A stretch of 64,000 nt of DNA. Origin: Anthoceros angustus. Lineage: Eukaryota > Streptophyta > Anthocerotopsida > Anthocerotales > Anthocerotaceae. Below the pieces are notes generated by a model. The model was not told the DNA's origin, made no database searches, and worked only from the letters and a program-made list of their open reading frames with translations. Where the stretch lies: the NCBI GenBank assembly GCA_010909165.1, contig VJWM01000019.1, positions 1,054,001-1,118,000 on the forward strand, in the 5' to 3' direction. Shown in pieces: positions 44,492-56,290 of the stretch. Positions within the stretch are counted from its first letter, which is position 1, and the number at the start of each line of letters is the position of its first letter. The position numbers and the translations under genes are program-made.

Positions 44492-44758
44492 CTAATGGTC
44501 CGGCGGTTTGATCACAACAAAATCCGGTTTGTAGGGTGCGGCTATGGTGGCCAAGACTCGGTTAACTCCCGCGGATCTCTTCTTGACATATACGCCATTC
44601 TCGAGTCTTCGTTGAGGTTGAAGGATGTGAAGCCCAATTTTCGTGCGTGGCTTGTGATGAGGTTGACTCGGACCCGTGTCCAACAGTACATCCTTGATGA
44701 TACATCCAATCTCCACTTGTACCACGCGCCCACAGGTCGTATGGGACACCACCCTCAC
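44492..44758 (-). pseudogene. Aspartic protease remnant of the long element
   Basis: The minus frame reads VVQVEIGCIIKDVLLDTG with an intact Asp-Thr-Gly, followed by ENGVYVKKRS and GVNRVLATIA. The flap region is shortened. It lies upstream of RT in element orientation as expected. Confidence 0.75.
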
Positions 44759-45368
44759 TTCCCTGTGCTACCCTTCACGGCTTTGGTGCTCACCTGGGTT
44801 TCCTAACGGCCCACGGACCTCTTGCGTATTTGGGTTATCCCTCGGTGTCGAAAGGACACAAGGTGCTGATTCATCATCGTCGCCACATTAAAGGGGAGGC
44901 TTCTACCCCAATCGAGGATCCTGCTGCTGCGTCCTCATCCTCTCCCCGGGTCACCCGTGCAGGTATTCTCCGGATGCTTGCGCATTTCCTCCTGCAACAT
45001 CTCGGTCACCTCCGGACTACGTCCGGTGGAAGCTAACGTCGCGTCGCGGGAGGCACGTTCCTTCTCCCCATCTGCGGAGAACTTCCTTGGGTAATCCCTC
45101 GGGCTGCCGTCAGCCCTCCTTCATCGGTCGGATCCTCTGCTTTGGTATTTCCGTTTGATTGCCTTCCTCGGCGTCGTGGCCTTCCTCGATCTTGTTCTTC
45201 TTCAATGGCGCCTTTCTCGTCGCTCCTTCCTTGACTACAGTAGACACCTCAAGATTTCCATGACTCCCTTCCTTTCGACACCCCACCGTACCTTCTTGTT
45301 CTTTTCCATCTCGCGTACCTGGGAATCTCTTCCTCCGCCCAGAGCATCTTGACTTGCCGTCTGTGATC

Positions 45369-46936
45369 TTAGGAGGTGGCGTTGGTGGTCGGGGTTCTCC
45401 GCTTGGTGTGGCATATCGTCTGCCCCTTGTGGGGTTGGGACATAGCGTCTTGCATGTCATATGCCCGGCTGCTTGCGCCACCGCTCGAAGTCCCCATTAC
45501 CACCTCGTTGGAGTGCGGACACGCGTTGGAGTAATGGCGAGATTCCCGGTTCCAGCAGACCACGGCCGTCGGAGGATACGAAGGGCTCCCATGCGGTCTT
45601 TGCATCGGTGGGGCCCGTTGTATTCGGACCTCCGGTTGGCGGATACATGGTTTTGGGATATCGCGGCCCGGAGGGGCTTCACATGCGATAGGCCTCTTCC
45701 CATTGCTCCTCGGCCTCCTCCTCGATTCGTAGTCCACTTGATGCACCGGCCTTGAGGCGGTTGGACTTCGAATGGCCGTATGTTCGGCACGGCACACGAA
45801 TCGTTCGCCGTAGTCGGTGTTTTCCGCGCTCTCGGTCCTTAACTGGTTTATCGCGGTCCTCTACTCTCTTTATCACTTTTCCGGGTCCTCCGGACACCTA
45901 CCTCCTTTGAGGGAGTCGGGTCGGGGAGCTTCTCGGACGGTCTTGGTGTCACCACCTCCTTCTTACCACCTTCTTTTAGCGGGGCTTTCTTGCTCTTCTT
46001 CTTGCGGGGATACTCTTCCTCGCTAGAGACCTCCGTCTCTTCTTGGACGGGCTCCTCCTCGAAGACACCTCCGATTGGTCTTCCTCCTCCTCACAAGACT
46101 CTTCCTCCTCAGTCCCGAACCCGTTTCTTCTTCTTCTTCTTGCCTCCTTGGATTTCTTTATCCTCGATGTAGCGATTCCTCGTAGTTTTCGGCGCTCGAC
46201 CGCCTTGCCCACGTCCTTCTCGGCTAGCGGCGGGGCGTGCACAGCCATGGGTTTGGCTAGACGGCCGCGAACCCGACGCTTGCATCGTGGTATGGGTTGG
46301 ATGCCGATCCTCGGGCATAGAACCGCTCGATGTCTGAGCCCGGCTTCTCCTTCTTCCCTCGCTTGATTTTCCAACTTTGATAATACATACCCCTCACGGT
46401 CGATCCTCGAAACCGTTCTAGAAGGCATTTTCAAAGCTTCAAGCGAGGCGGGTGGGGCATTCTCCGTGGTCGGTACTTTCTCCGATACCATTGAGCGGTT
46501 CCTCGGAGAACCCCTTGGAAAAATTTGGATGGTGCGTCGACTCCCTCTCCGTTGAAGTTGGCTTTGGACACGAAGTCCTCCACAAAGGTCTCGCATCCGC
46601 TCCTTCTTCCCTCCGAATATGGAGTCGCTTGTTTGGTCGAGGTAGGGGCCATGGGCTGCGCCATCGATGGGTTAGGCGTGGTTCCTACCTTCTTCCGTTG
46701 GCGTCCCTTGTACCCGTACTCGTCTTGGTCCGACAATTCGACCACGTTCTCCCTCCTCGATCGGTGCTGCTCTCGTTGGGTTTGGCGTCTCTCCTCTCAC
46801 GGCTCGGAGAGCGAGGTGACCACGTCCGATCCTCTGACGGTTCACTCTTGGTCGCTCGACCGCCACGCATTCACTTACCTTCTCTTCCTAAGGGCGCACT
46901 GCGGCACGGACCGATTTCATTCCCGCAGCGCCAAAA
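45369..46936 (-). pseudogene. Gag region of the long element
   Basis: Minus-strand fragments include FVEDFVSKANFNGEG, DAPSKFFQGVLRGTAQWY (gag fold) and, further on, CWNRESRHYSNACPH, a zinc-knuckle-like segment that has lost one Cys. Charged, Lys/Glu-rich linkers lie between. No continuous frame remains. Confidence 0.65.
46918..46936 (-). other. Probable primer binding site of the long element
   Basis: Immediately inside the LTR edge (TGTGGCGGG at 46937) the minus strand reads TTTTGGCGCTGCGGGAATG. TGGCGC at this position is like the primer sites of Athila/Tat retrotransposons. The same TTTTGGCGCTGC occurs at 52570-52581 and 53706-53717. Confidence 0.7.
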
Positions 46937-49900
46937 TGTGGCGGGACTTTTCTTGATGGCGGTAGCGCACAATCCGTGTCGTTGTAGGAAGAAGTCCGTT
47001 CCCAAAGGGAATGATAGGCCCGTTTACGCGTTTGGTGATTCTTACCGTCAGCGCTCGTTCGTCAACACACATACTCCTAACTACTCAGCGTTCAAATGAG
47101 GCCGGTATGGCCAAGCGTTTGAGACCCGTTCGCGTCCGTATCGTTCACATACATCCTCACGCATCGATCCTTTCCTCTCTCCTCTCACGCTACACTCTTG
47201 ATCTTAGAAAAGCCGCGGTTCTGTGATCCGGACCTCCTCCGTCGTTCCGCGGGCCTCTCGTCCGGGCTCTACACCCTCCCGGAGTTCCTCGGCTCACCGT
47301 TCGGTCATTCGGTGTCGGACGCTCGGGGCCACGGATCACCGATCACCCTTCCACACACCACAGCGTTAAGTCGTCACGGGACCTTGATCAATCTCCCGGG
47401 CCGTGCACCTTTCGGTGACTCGGGACTCACGTTAGCAAGAAGACTCACAAAGGTGCAGAGCGGCATCAACACCAAGAGAAAGATGCTTTACTAGCCTCGG
47501 CCCTCTTATCTGCGCCCAAGGTGGCGTCTTTATTACACCCCTATTACGGTGATAGCATTTCGGTATACCCTAATCGGCCACTACCCTATTTCCCCCCCTA
47601 TCTCCTTCGTTGTGGGGTGGGAAGGTCTGAGCCCGCCTCGGGGGTGGTCAATCCCCGTCAGCGGTTGTGGTGCACCCAATCGGATGATCCGTGAGGCGGG
47701 GCCCCTCCTCTCCCCCGGAATCCTGTCAGGTTGGGCTACTGGCGGCGGTCTGACAACCGCCGTTACCACGACGTCATCCTCCCCTGGCCCCTCCCTGGGT
47801 CCTTCGCCGGTGGGGCCACCAGCTATCGGCTCCCCTAGCGTAAGTCGAAGGGGGCTCCTCCTTACTGCCGCAGCCCGGTCCTCGAGGTCCTGTCTCGACT
47901 CACAACTTCAGTCGGCTTATTCACAGGTCCGGCTGGGTCCACCTTGCTCTGGGGTCCGGACCTCAGGGTCCGGACTTATTCAGTCCGGACTTGTCGGACT
48001 TATTCTGGTCCGGACTTGGTCCGGACTTATTCTGAGGTCCGGACTTGGTCCGCCTCCCTGGGGTCCGGACAAAGTCCGGACTCACGCCCACCCGGGTTTC
48101 CTCCCTCACGGGACTCCTCCGTGGCTCTCCCTCGAAGTCCTCCCTGTTCCCGATCGCCCTGGCTCCGCCGTTGGCCCCTCCTTCCATGGTGAGGTGCGGG
48201 GTGCTTACCTCGATCGCATCCGCGCTCCCTCGTTCTGCTCCTCCGGTTGCTCCTCTCCGCTCCGTCATCTCCAAAAGGCCACTAGGGTCCCTGTCTTGTC
48301 CCGTGGCCTTCATCTCCTTGAGCCTTCCGGTCCGTCCGTGCGTGCGTCGAGGCTTCTCGCCGGGAGCTCGGTGGTAATAGGCAAAGTCAGATCGACTTGT
48401 TGAATTGCCTCTTCCACGTGTGCCGGGCACCGATACTCCCTCCGCCATAAGTGTGGTGCGTCTTTGCTCTTGTTGGGCCACCTCTCCTGCCAGTTGGTGG
48501 GGCCGGGTATCACGCGAGGCTACAAGGCGGCCTCGGTCACCTCCTGCATGCCATTGTTGCTCCGCCTCCTCGCCGTTTTTCCTCGCCATTGACTTACCGC
48601 CATGGCGTTCCCTTCCGCCTTTCTCGGTGGACCGCGGCTTCTTTTACGCTTCCGGTGCTCGCGCTCCTCCGTTCATTACGGCCTTTAGCTCATGACTCCC
48701 TCTCCGGTCGGATACCTCCGTCCAGGCTCGGACTTCCTCCGGCTCATACAGCGGCAGCGTCCAACTCCTTGGATAGTCGCCGATTTTCCTCCGTCTTGAC
48801 GGGGACTCTATTTCGTGCTCGAGTCGTGGATTCTCTCGTTGAGAATCACTGCTCAAGCGCATCTTGGAGTTGTAGCTCCAGGCGTGTCCTTCTTGTCCTC
48901 CATCTGCTGCCGCCCTCCTACCTCCTGCGGTACTCGGAGATCCCTATCTCCCGAGTCTTGGCCTCTAACTCCTTTGTGCCTTGAGTTAGCCTCACTGTGA
49001 CTCTCTCCACCGGTTGATCCGTCTGTAGTGATCCGGTCGCTCTTTTGCGCGGCTCACTCCCGCCGCCTTTACAGGCCTCGCCCGGCGCTGCCGGGCCGCC
49101 TCCGCCAGTCCAGCTCTCTGCTTGTGCCGGGCCTCTTCCGCCTCTGCTGCGCTTCCCTCTTCGCAAGGTCCTCCGCCCGCGCTTGGCCTCCCAGCTTGCT
49201 TGTGCATGGTGAAGAACCTTAACCAGTCTGTGAACCGCCGGCCTCGCGCTCCGCCACCGGCGTTTCCCTTCCTCGATCCGGCGAGGGACTCCGCCTTTCC
49301 TTTGCCCCTCGGCCGCCTTCACTTGCTCTTGGGTTCCACCATCCTCCTCCGGGTGGCCTCCACTTCAGGTCTTCTCAGCACCACGAGACCCCAAAGCATT
49401 CCGTCCATGGCGGTAGCAGGACTTCGCCGTGTTTCTTCCACGGCCGGTGAGGCCCCACAAAGTCCGTAGTGGGGCCGGCATTTCTCGGTCCGCCAAGGAC
49501 CTCCATACTGATCAGTAAGTCGGTGGGTTCTCGGACCTAATCGGGACCCTCGGGTCACAGTGGTGTCGAGTCTCACCCTCTTGGCCCTCTTGGCCTCTAA
49601 CTCCTTTGTGCCCTCTTTCTCACAGGGCTCGGAGGAGGTGAGGGGTCGGGAGCAAGCTCTTTTGCCCCTTCACAGCCGGGGCAGGGCCGGCTCGAGGTGG
49701 CTGCCCTGACCTCCTCCTTGGGCCACGTCCCTTCTGCCCTCCTTCGCCTCTTGACCTCTTGCCACTCCGTGGGCGGGGTAAGTCTGCACCTTCCGAGGTC
49801 TTTGCGTTGGTAAGCGGCACCGTCTTCCGCCTCTTGGCTCCCCCGGGTTCGTCGGGGCTCGGCCGTCGTGGTTGTTGGCTGTTGTTGCCGGTGCGGGCCG

Positions 49901-51429
49901 CGCCCCGGCATCGGCTCCCTCCTGTCTTTGCTCGGAGGGCACCAAAAGGAGGAAGGGAATCGCCTCCCAAACTTCCACAGGTGGTGAGGGGTTCGCTCAG
50001 GGCGTATGGAGTCAGGAATCCCTCCCGATCGTCCTCCTCCAGTCGCTTGGTCTTGAAGGGCGACCCCCACCTCAGGCGCCCTTGCACGCTCTACTTACAG
50101 CGGGGCCTCCGGCCCCTTGGGCGCCGCTCAAGCTCTCCCTCCTTGAGCTCGAAATGTCCCCATACATGAATCGTATGGGGTCACCGATGGCGAGGCTTCT
50201 CGCTCCTTAGCTTGCGTGCCTCTGGCCCAGGCGAAGATAATCCTTCCCAGTCGCTCTCTTCCCACCGGCATGCGAGAATACCAGGTTATCACCAAGGTGA
50301 TCCACCTTGGTGGCGAGTTCAATGGACAATGATCGGGCTACCGCCCTTACTCGTATCCGGCGGATCGGATATCAACCATCCGTTGGTTGTCCGTGCGTTC
50401 GAGCCTCGGCATCGCCTTGTGGTGGCCCTATCTTCCGCCTTAAGGGGCTCGGCACCACGCCCCTTCTTCCTCCTTGAGCGGTTGTAGGCCATCCTCGGGA
50501 CCTCAAGGTCCATCGCCTCGGGTCCTCCGGAGGTTCTTGGATCGGACCTCCTTGTTGATCGCCGCATCTTCGGGCAAACTCCGGACTAGAGTAGCGTTGT
50601 CAAAGGTCCGGACCATTTGGAACACGTCCGGATGCCACTCTGCACCAATTCCCTTCCTCCGGCCCGGGGCCGAAGTCCGGATAGCGCGGGTCACAATGTT
50701 GCGCTCCACGAGGGTCCATGGCTCCCAGACTCCGTCGGCTTTTGGGTGCCATTGCTTTCTCCTCCTCTTGTTCTGGCTGGCGAGTCCGCACGATGTTCCT
50801 CCTTGCCGCGTTGCTCCAACCGTGCGCGCGCTCTAAAGCCCAAAAACGCCGAGCGGATTGCGGGCGCAAGGGGCTATGAGGTATGCGGAGGCTGCAGCCT
50901 CCTCCTTGGCGCGCTTGTGGAAGTAACTTCTGGGCGGGAAGGCGCCTCTTCGTTGTCCGTAGCGCGAGTGCGCATGGCTTACTCGACCCTCGCTTGCTTA
51001 CTGCGGCCTTCGCCGCGCGCGGGCGTGAATACTGCCTGCGGCCTCAGCAGGTTACGGTCTGGCCTCACGCATGCCGACCTCCACTCGGGGCCGTCCGTGG
51101 CGCCGCCTCGTCATCCTCACGCCTCCGCTCCTAGGTTACTTTCCTGGCGTACTTATCCTATTTTGACACAGGTGGGTTCCGGACTTATCCGTTACTCGGC
51201 GTAGTCCGAGCTTGCCATAGTGGTAGGGTCCGTTGTTCACTCGAGTCGGAGTATACTCGAGCCTCGTCCGGCGCTACCCCAATTTATTCCTCCTTTTCCG
51301 CCTTATTTATCCTTCAATCCTAAAAAAGCGAAACCCTACTTGTTTCTTAACTCCCGAAGTGCACCCAGCCCACAAAATGCGGACGCCGGTTTGGCACTCC
51401 TTCTCCCTTCTCATCTGGCCTCGCCAACA
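46937..51429 (-). repeat. 5' LTR (4.5 kb) of the long element
   Basis: Starts TGTGGCGGGACTT, ends CTCATCTGGCCTCGCCAACA. It is the pair of 32193-36629. It carries GTCCGGACTTATTC-type repeats at 47955-48065. The 284-codon frame at 47549-48403 (+) is not conserved in the sister copy and is not a gene. Confidence 0.85.
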
Positions 51430-51882
51430 CCTGGTAATCGCTCTTTCGCCGGACTCTCCCCTTCTCAGGTTTTACCTCCTCGGGTGTCGGATCCAGTCTA
51501 GCAACATTGGAACCTTTTTACCAAGATTCATCCTCCGTTGAGGATGAGTCGCCCTCTCCTCCTCTTGTTCTGTAGGCTGCTGGCGTCGGCGGCACGATGT
51601 TCCTCCTTCGCGCGTTGCTCCAACCTTGACGGTGCCACGCTCTGGCGGTGGCGCCCAAAAGAGCGCGAGCGGATTGCGGGCGCAAGGGGCTATGAGGATT
51701 TATGCGGAGGCTGCGCAAATGACCTCCTTGGCGCTTGTGGAAATGCTTCGGGGAAGGCGCCTCTTCGTTGTCCGTAGCGCGAGTGCATGGCTTACTCGAC
51801 CCTCGCTTCACTGCGGCCTTCGCGCGCGCCAGGCGTGAATACTGCCTGCGGCCTCGGCAGGTTACAGTCTGCTCACGCATGC

Positions 51883-54156
51883 ACCTCCACTCGGGGCCGT
51901 CCACGTGGCGCCGCCTCGTCATCCTCACGCCTCCGCTCCTAGGTTACTTTCCTGGCGTACTTATCCTATTTTGACACAGGTGGGTTCGGACTTATCCGTT
52001 ACTCGGCGTAGTCGGAGCTTGCCATAGTGTAGGGGTCCGTTGTTCACTCAGTCCGGAGTATACTCCGCCTCGTCCGGCGCTACCCCAATTTATTCCTCCT
52101 TTTCCGCCTTATTTATCCTTCAATCCTAAAAAAGCGAAACCCTACTTGTTCTTAACTCCCGGAAGTGCCCACAAAATGCGGACGCCAGTTTGGCATCCAC
52201 GCCTCCCTTCTCATCTGTTGGCCTGCAACACCCTGTATCTCTCTTTCCGTCGGACTCTCTCCTTCTCAGTTTTACCTCCTCGAGGTCGTCCGGCAACATT
52301 GGAACCTTTTTACCAAGATTCATCCTCCGTTGAGGATGAGTGCCCCTCCTCCTCGAGGTTGATGTCTTGGTCCTCCCGGTGGCAGGTGCCCATCTTCTTT
52401 CTCCCTTTGAGCATCTTTGGGCCTCCCGCTAGATTCGCACCCTCGGTAGGTCTGGCATCCTCCCTACTTACATATACCTCCACGAGCCATTACACCCATC
52501 CTGGCCACTTAATCGTGGCCGTCCTACTCCTACTAACTCAGGCAGGTCCACTGAATACCATTCCCGACAGCAGCGCCAAAATGTGGCGCGACTTGTGGCG
52601 GTAGGGACGCGCGCACAATCCATGTCGTTGTAGAAAGGAGTCCGCTCCCAAGGGAATGGTCCGTGCTTATTACGCACGAGCTCTCGACTCGCACGAGCGG
52701 ACTTCAGCCGAGGTTGGGTCGGCTCCACAACCCTAAGTGTGTGCCCCTCCACAACTCGTCGGACCCGGTAGCGCGCGACCGGACCTTCCACAAACCGCCC
52801 TGATTTCTCGATACTAGGAGCGGGTTTTGCGTTCGCCCGTCGATCCTCGTACTCTAAGCGCCCCGGCTCACGAACTCTGTCCGGCCACAACTCCACCTCA
52901 ACACACCGTATCCGACCCTTCTCCTTATCCATTCCCGGCTAGTAGTCACAACACCAACACGCCGATGTATTCACAGGGCCTGGGTACTTCGCGTTGGAGG
53001 TGGCTTCCGACTGCATCCCGACCTCCACTCGGGGCCGTCCGTGGCGCCGCCTCGTCATCCTCACGCCTCCGCTCCTAGGTTACTTTCCTGGCGTACTTAT
53101 CCTATTTTGACACAGGTGGGTTCGGACTTATCCGTTACTCCGTAGTCGGAGCTTGCCATAGTGATGCGGGTCCGTTGTTCACTCCAGTCAGTATACTCGA
53201 GCCTCGTCCGGCGCTACCCCAATTTATTCCTCCTTTTCCGCCTTATTTATCCTTCAATCCTAAAACCCTACTTTCTTAACTCCCAGTGCATATAGCCTGA
53301 CTACCGGACATCAGTTTGGCTCCACATACTCCCTTCTCATCTGTTGGCCTCAACACCTGCAATACTCGCTCTTTCCGTCGGACTCTCTCCTTCTCGGGTT
53401 TTACCTCCTCGGGTGTCGGATCCAGTCTAGCAACATTGGAACCTTTTTACCAAGATTCATCCTCCGTTGAGGATGAGTGCCCCTCCTCCTCAGGTTGATG
53501 TCTTGGTCCTCCCGGTGGCAGGTGCCCATCTTCTTTCTCCCTTTGAGCATCTTTGGGCCTCCCGCTAGATTCGCACCCTCGGTAGGTCTGGCATCCTCCC
53601 TACTTACATATACCTCCACGAGCCATTACACCCATCCTGGCCACTTAATCGTGGCCGTCCTACTCCTACTAACTCAGGCAGGTCCACTGAATACCATTCC
53701 CGACAGCAGCGCCAAAATGTGGCGCGACTTGTGGCGGTAGGGACGCGCGCACAATCCATGTCGTTGTAGAAAGGAGTCCGCTCCCAAGGGAATGGTCCGT
53801 GCTTATTACGCACGAGCTCTCGACTCGCACGAGCGGACTTCAGCCGAGGTTGGGTCGGCTCCACAACCCTAAGTGTGTGCCCCTCCACAACTCGTCGGAC
53901 CCGGTAGCGCGCGACCGGACCTTCCACAAACCCGCCCCTGATTTCTCGATACTAGGAGCGGGTTTTGCGTTCGCCCGTCGATCCTCGTACTCTAAGCGCC
54001 CCGGCTCACGAACTCTGTCCGGCCACAACTCCACCTCAACACACCGTATCCGACCCTTCTCCTTATCCATTCCCGGCTAGTAGTCACAACACCAACACGC
54101 CGATGTATTCACAGGGCCTGGGTACTTCGCGTTGGAGGTGGCTTCCGACTGCATCC
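51883..54156. repeat. ~1.14-kb near-identical tandem duplication
   Basis: Units 51883-53018 and 53019-54156 each run from the long-LTR segment CTCCACTCGGGGCCGTCC through the internal piece to the short-LTR segment CTTCCGACTGCATCCC. About 52350-53010 and 53488-54155 look essentially identical (offset 1136-1138). The junction CATCCCGACCTCC shares CGACCTCC with both parents. Confidence 0.9.
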
Positions 54157-54521
54157 CGACCTCCGTTCAGTGACCTCCAGGATGACCCGCGGTAGTCACC
54201 TCAAGCGCCTCCCAATCCCCTCGGGTGCTTCCACGTTCTGCGGTATTCATGGCCTGCATCCCCACGGCCTCCGTTCGGCCTCCAAGGATGGCTTCCGCTC
54301 GGTCGCCCCAAGCGCCTCCTAATCCCCTCAGTGCTTCACGTTCCGGAGAAGTGGCCCCTGCATCCCGGCCTCCGTTCAGCCTCCAAGGTTAGTCTACAAA
54401 ATCACCCGCGAGCACCTCCCAGCTCGAGTCCACATGCGCACCATCAAGCGTGTTGGCGGGCTGCGTCACGAGCTCTAAACACATCCCTCTACCACCAATT
54501 AATCACGCGGTGGCCAGGGAA

Positions 54522-55210
54522 CTCACTCCGCTCCTCGAGCGGGCGAGGCACCGGGCGCGGGTGGTACGGGATGATCGTCTTGCTGGGCCTTCCTATATAC
54601 TCCCATACCCTAACCTAACCCGCCTATGTATGTATCCCTAACCACTGTATGTACCCTAACCACAGGTCGTGGTAACCGCCAGCAGGACGTAGCTCATCAC
54701 TGCAGGACTTCTTGCACGGTACTTCCAGCAACTGATGATCCATGCAGTGATGCCCACCAACTAAACCACCGGCCGAGACCACTCGGTCGGACTTGGGAGC
54801 GGACCACTCCGCCGGACCTCTCAGAGACGGACCACTCCGCCGGACCTCGCCGGGCCAGGACCACTCACTCCGCTCCTCGAGCACGGAGAGGCAAAGCACC
54901 GCGGCGCGAGATGGTGGGATAGTGCTCGTCTTGGGCCTTGAGCCTTCCTATATACTCCCCCATACCTAACCTAACCCGCCTATGTATCCCTAACCACCTT
55001 TATGTATGTACCCTAACCACAGGTCGTGGTAACCGCCGGACGTAGCTCATCACTAGCATGGGACTTACTTGCTTCCCGCCAGCAGTAGACAAATCGCTGC
55101 AGTGATGCCCACCAAACTAAACCACCCGGCCGAGACCACTCGGTCGGACTTGGGAGCGGACCACTCCGCCGGACCTCTCAGGAACGGACCACTCCGCCGG
55201 ACCTCGCCCG
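54522..55210. repeat. 342-bp tandem duplication within the last short LTR
   Basis: CTCACTCCGCTCCTCGAGC begins at 54522 and again at 54864. Both copies continue through TTCCTATATACTCCC, CTAACCTAACCCGCCTATG, CAGGTCGTGGTAACCGCC and GGACCACTCCGCCGGACCTC repeats. It lengthens this LTR relative to its relatives. Confidence 0.88.
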
Positions 55211-55285
55211 GGACCGGACCACTCCGTCGGACCTCGCAGACCGGACCACTCCGCCGGACCTCTCAAGGACGGACCACTCCGTCCT
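54770..55285. repeat. Short tandem repeats, GGACCACTCCGCCGGACCTC
   Basis: Clusters of a ~29-bp unit containing GGACCACTCCGCCGGACCTC at 54770-54865 and 55130-55285, on the + strand. Related clusters occur in the other short LTRs. The units hold CCGG and are good candidates for dense CG methylation. Confidence 0.88.
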
Positions 55286-55411
55286 CCAACGGACGGGTCT
55301 AGGGATTACACCGCAAGTGCTGATCGGTAAAATGGCCTTATTGGCTGCTCCTCCTATCCCTCTTACCGGTGACCAAAAGCAAAACAAGCCGCCGAGAGTA
55401 CGGACGCCGGT

Positions 55412-55780
55412 TGGCACTCCACAATCGTTGCGATCTTAGGGCGTGAGTTGAGCTTCGGGAATGGCTGCATCGTTACTGAAGTGAGCAGCTGTACATGTAG
55501 GAGGCGTTTGGCCGTATGCCAAGAAGCTCGTGTAACCAATCGGTTGCGGTCTAGCATTACCTAAAGCCTATTTCACGGTGTATTTACCTAATCCGAACAA
55601 TCGTTATCTATGGATGACCTAAGCGGAATATCTAGCGGGGTGTCTAAGCAGGGCATGCCTATCTGAGTCCGTTCGAGTGCGAGGAAACGAAAATTGGGTA
55701 CCCTAAAACGTCACCTGCCTCACATGGCCTCTTCACGGGCGGCCGTGTTGGCAAGGGCTGGTTCTTGGTGTCTTGTGACA
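55412..55780 (-). repeat. 3' LTR of element 2
   Basis: Aligns with 60984-61331. The inner edge is precise (TCTTGTGACA then the polypurine tract). The outer edge is uncertain by about 10 bp because TTGGCACTCC also occurs in the flanking short LTR. Confidence 0.85.
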
Positions 55781-55794
55781 TTCTCCCCACTAAG
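55781..55794 (-). other. Polypurine tract of element 2
   Basis: The minus strand reads CTTAGTGGGGAGAA immediately before the LTR start TGTCACAAG. It is the expected plus-strand priming site for reverse transcription. Confidence 0.8.
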
Positions 55795-56290
55795 CATGGT
55801 GGTCCTCGACCATCAAGGGATAATGAGGAAATCGGCAAGCAGTCTCCCCACGTCGCTAGGTCGTTGATGCTCCACCTACTAGGTAATCCGTGATGGTGCG
55901 GTTCGGGCTGGCGTTGCACGAGGATTATTGGGTTCGTGTACTCTGCTGTTGGTGGGCTATCGGTGGTGAGATGTCGGGTCTTTGTCGGTTGACACTGTGG
56001 TGTCTTTGGGAGTCGTTGGTAGGCATCTTTGGTGTCGCTGGTCCTTGGTAATGCGGGGAAGGACAACGGGAGGCGGGACTTGCACTAACTGTGTCCGTCA
56101 TGGGTGGAAGGAGGTGAGGCGGGCGTTCCTAGCAGTTTCGGCATCGACACATGGAGTGCAGCCAGTTTTCGGTGTGTGGGCGGTCGGTGGGCGGCGGGGT
56201 TCACTTGCTTGGTGATGCGAAAGGACCAGCAAATGCATGCGACGACTTGTTCTTACATTGGACCAGCGAGGATCGGTGTGGTTTCATGCG
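55795..56290 (-). pseudogene. Chromodomain-like tail of element 2
   Basis: Between integrase and the polypurine tract the minus strand contains WSINDLATWGD in one frame and ADFLIIP in another, resembling the chromodomain segment W..L....ATWED...FP. Only this C-terminal half is visible, broken by a frameshift. It suggests a chromovirus. Confidence 0.5.

Larger units (their letters stand above)
32193..51429 (-). mobile_element. Long Ty3/Gypsy element with 4.4-kb LTRs (Athila/Tat-like, degenerate)
   Basis: Two direct repeats of about 4.4 kb (32193-36629 and 46937-51429) enclose 10.3 kb with pol remnants on the minus strand in the order gag, protease, RT, RNase H, integrase. LTR ends are TGTGGCG and CGCCACA or CGCCAACA. 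Beside the 5' LTR (element orientation), TTTTGGCGCTGCGGGA resembles the TGGCGCC-type primer site of Athila/Tat elements. The RT style (DFMEIF box) and integrase (PTPTTQRPLVPI, VGIDFVGPI) also fit that branch, but the clade call is tentative. The integrase to RNase H interval is interrupted by a TIR element (37881-42617) and enlarged by tandem duplication. No clear target duplication was found, consistent with recombination. Confidence 0.82.
51430..55411 (-). mobile_element. Chain of recombined LTR and internal segments
   Basis: After the long element the same modules repeat in one orientation. Internal piece 51430-51551; long-LTR 3' part 51552-52230 (repeats 50757-51429); internal 52231-52581; short-LTR start 52582-53018 fused to long-LTR end 53019-53355; internal 53356-53717; short LTR 53718-about 55411, where element 2 follows. 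Each internal piece is about 350-362 bp, ending CCAAAA before TGTGGCG. The arrangement is what unequal recombination between LTRs produces. Confidence 0.78.

Noticed and set aside
47549-48403. 284-codon frame in the long LTR
   Set aside because: The matching segment of the sister LTR (32785-33680) does not keep the frame; no domain is seen.
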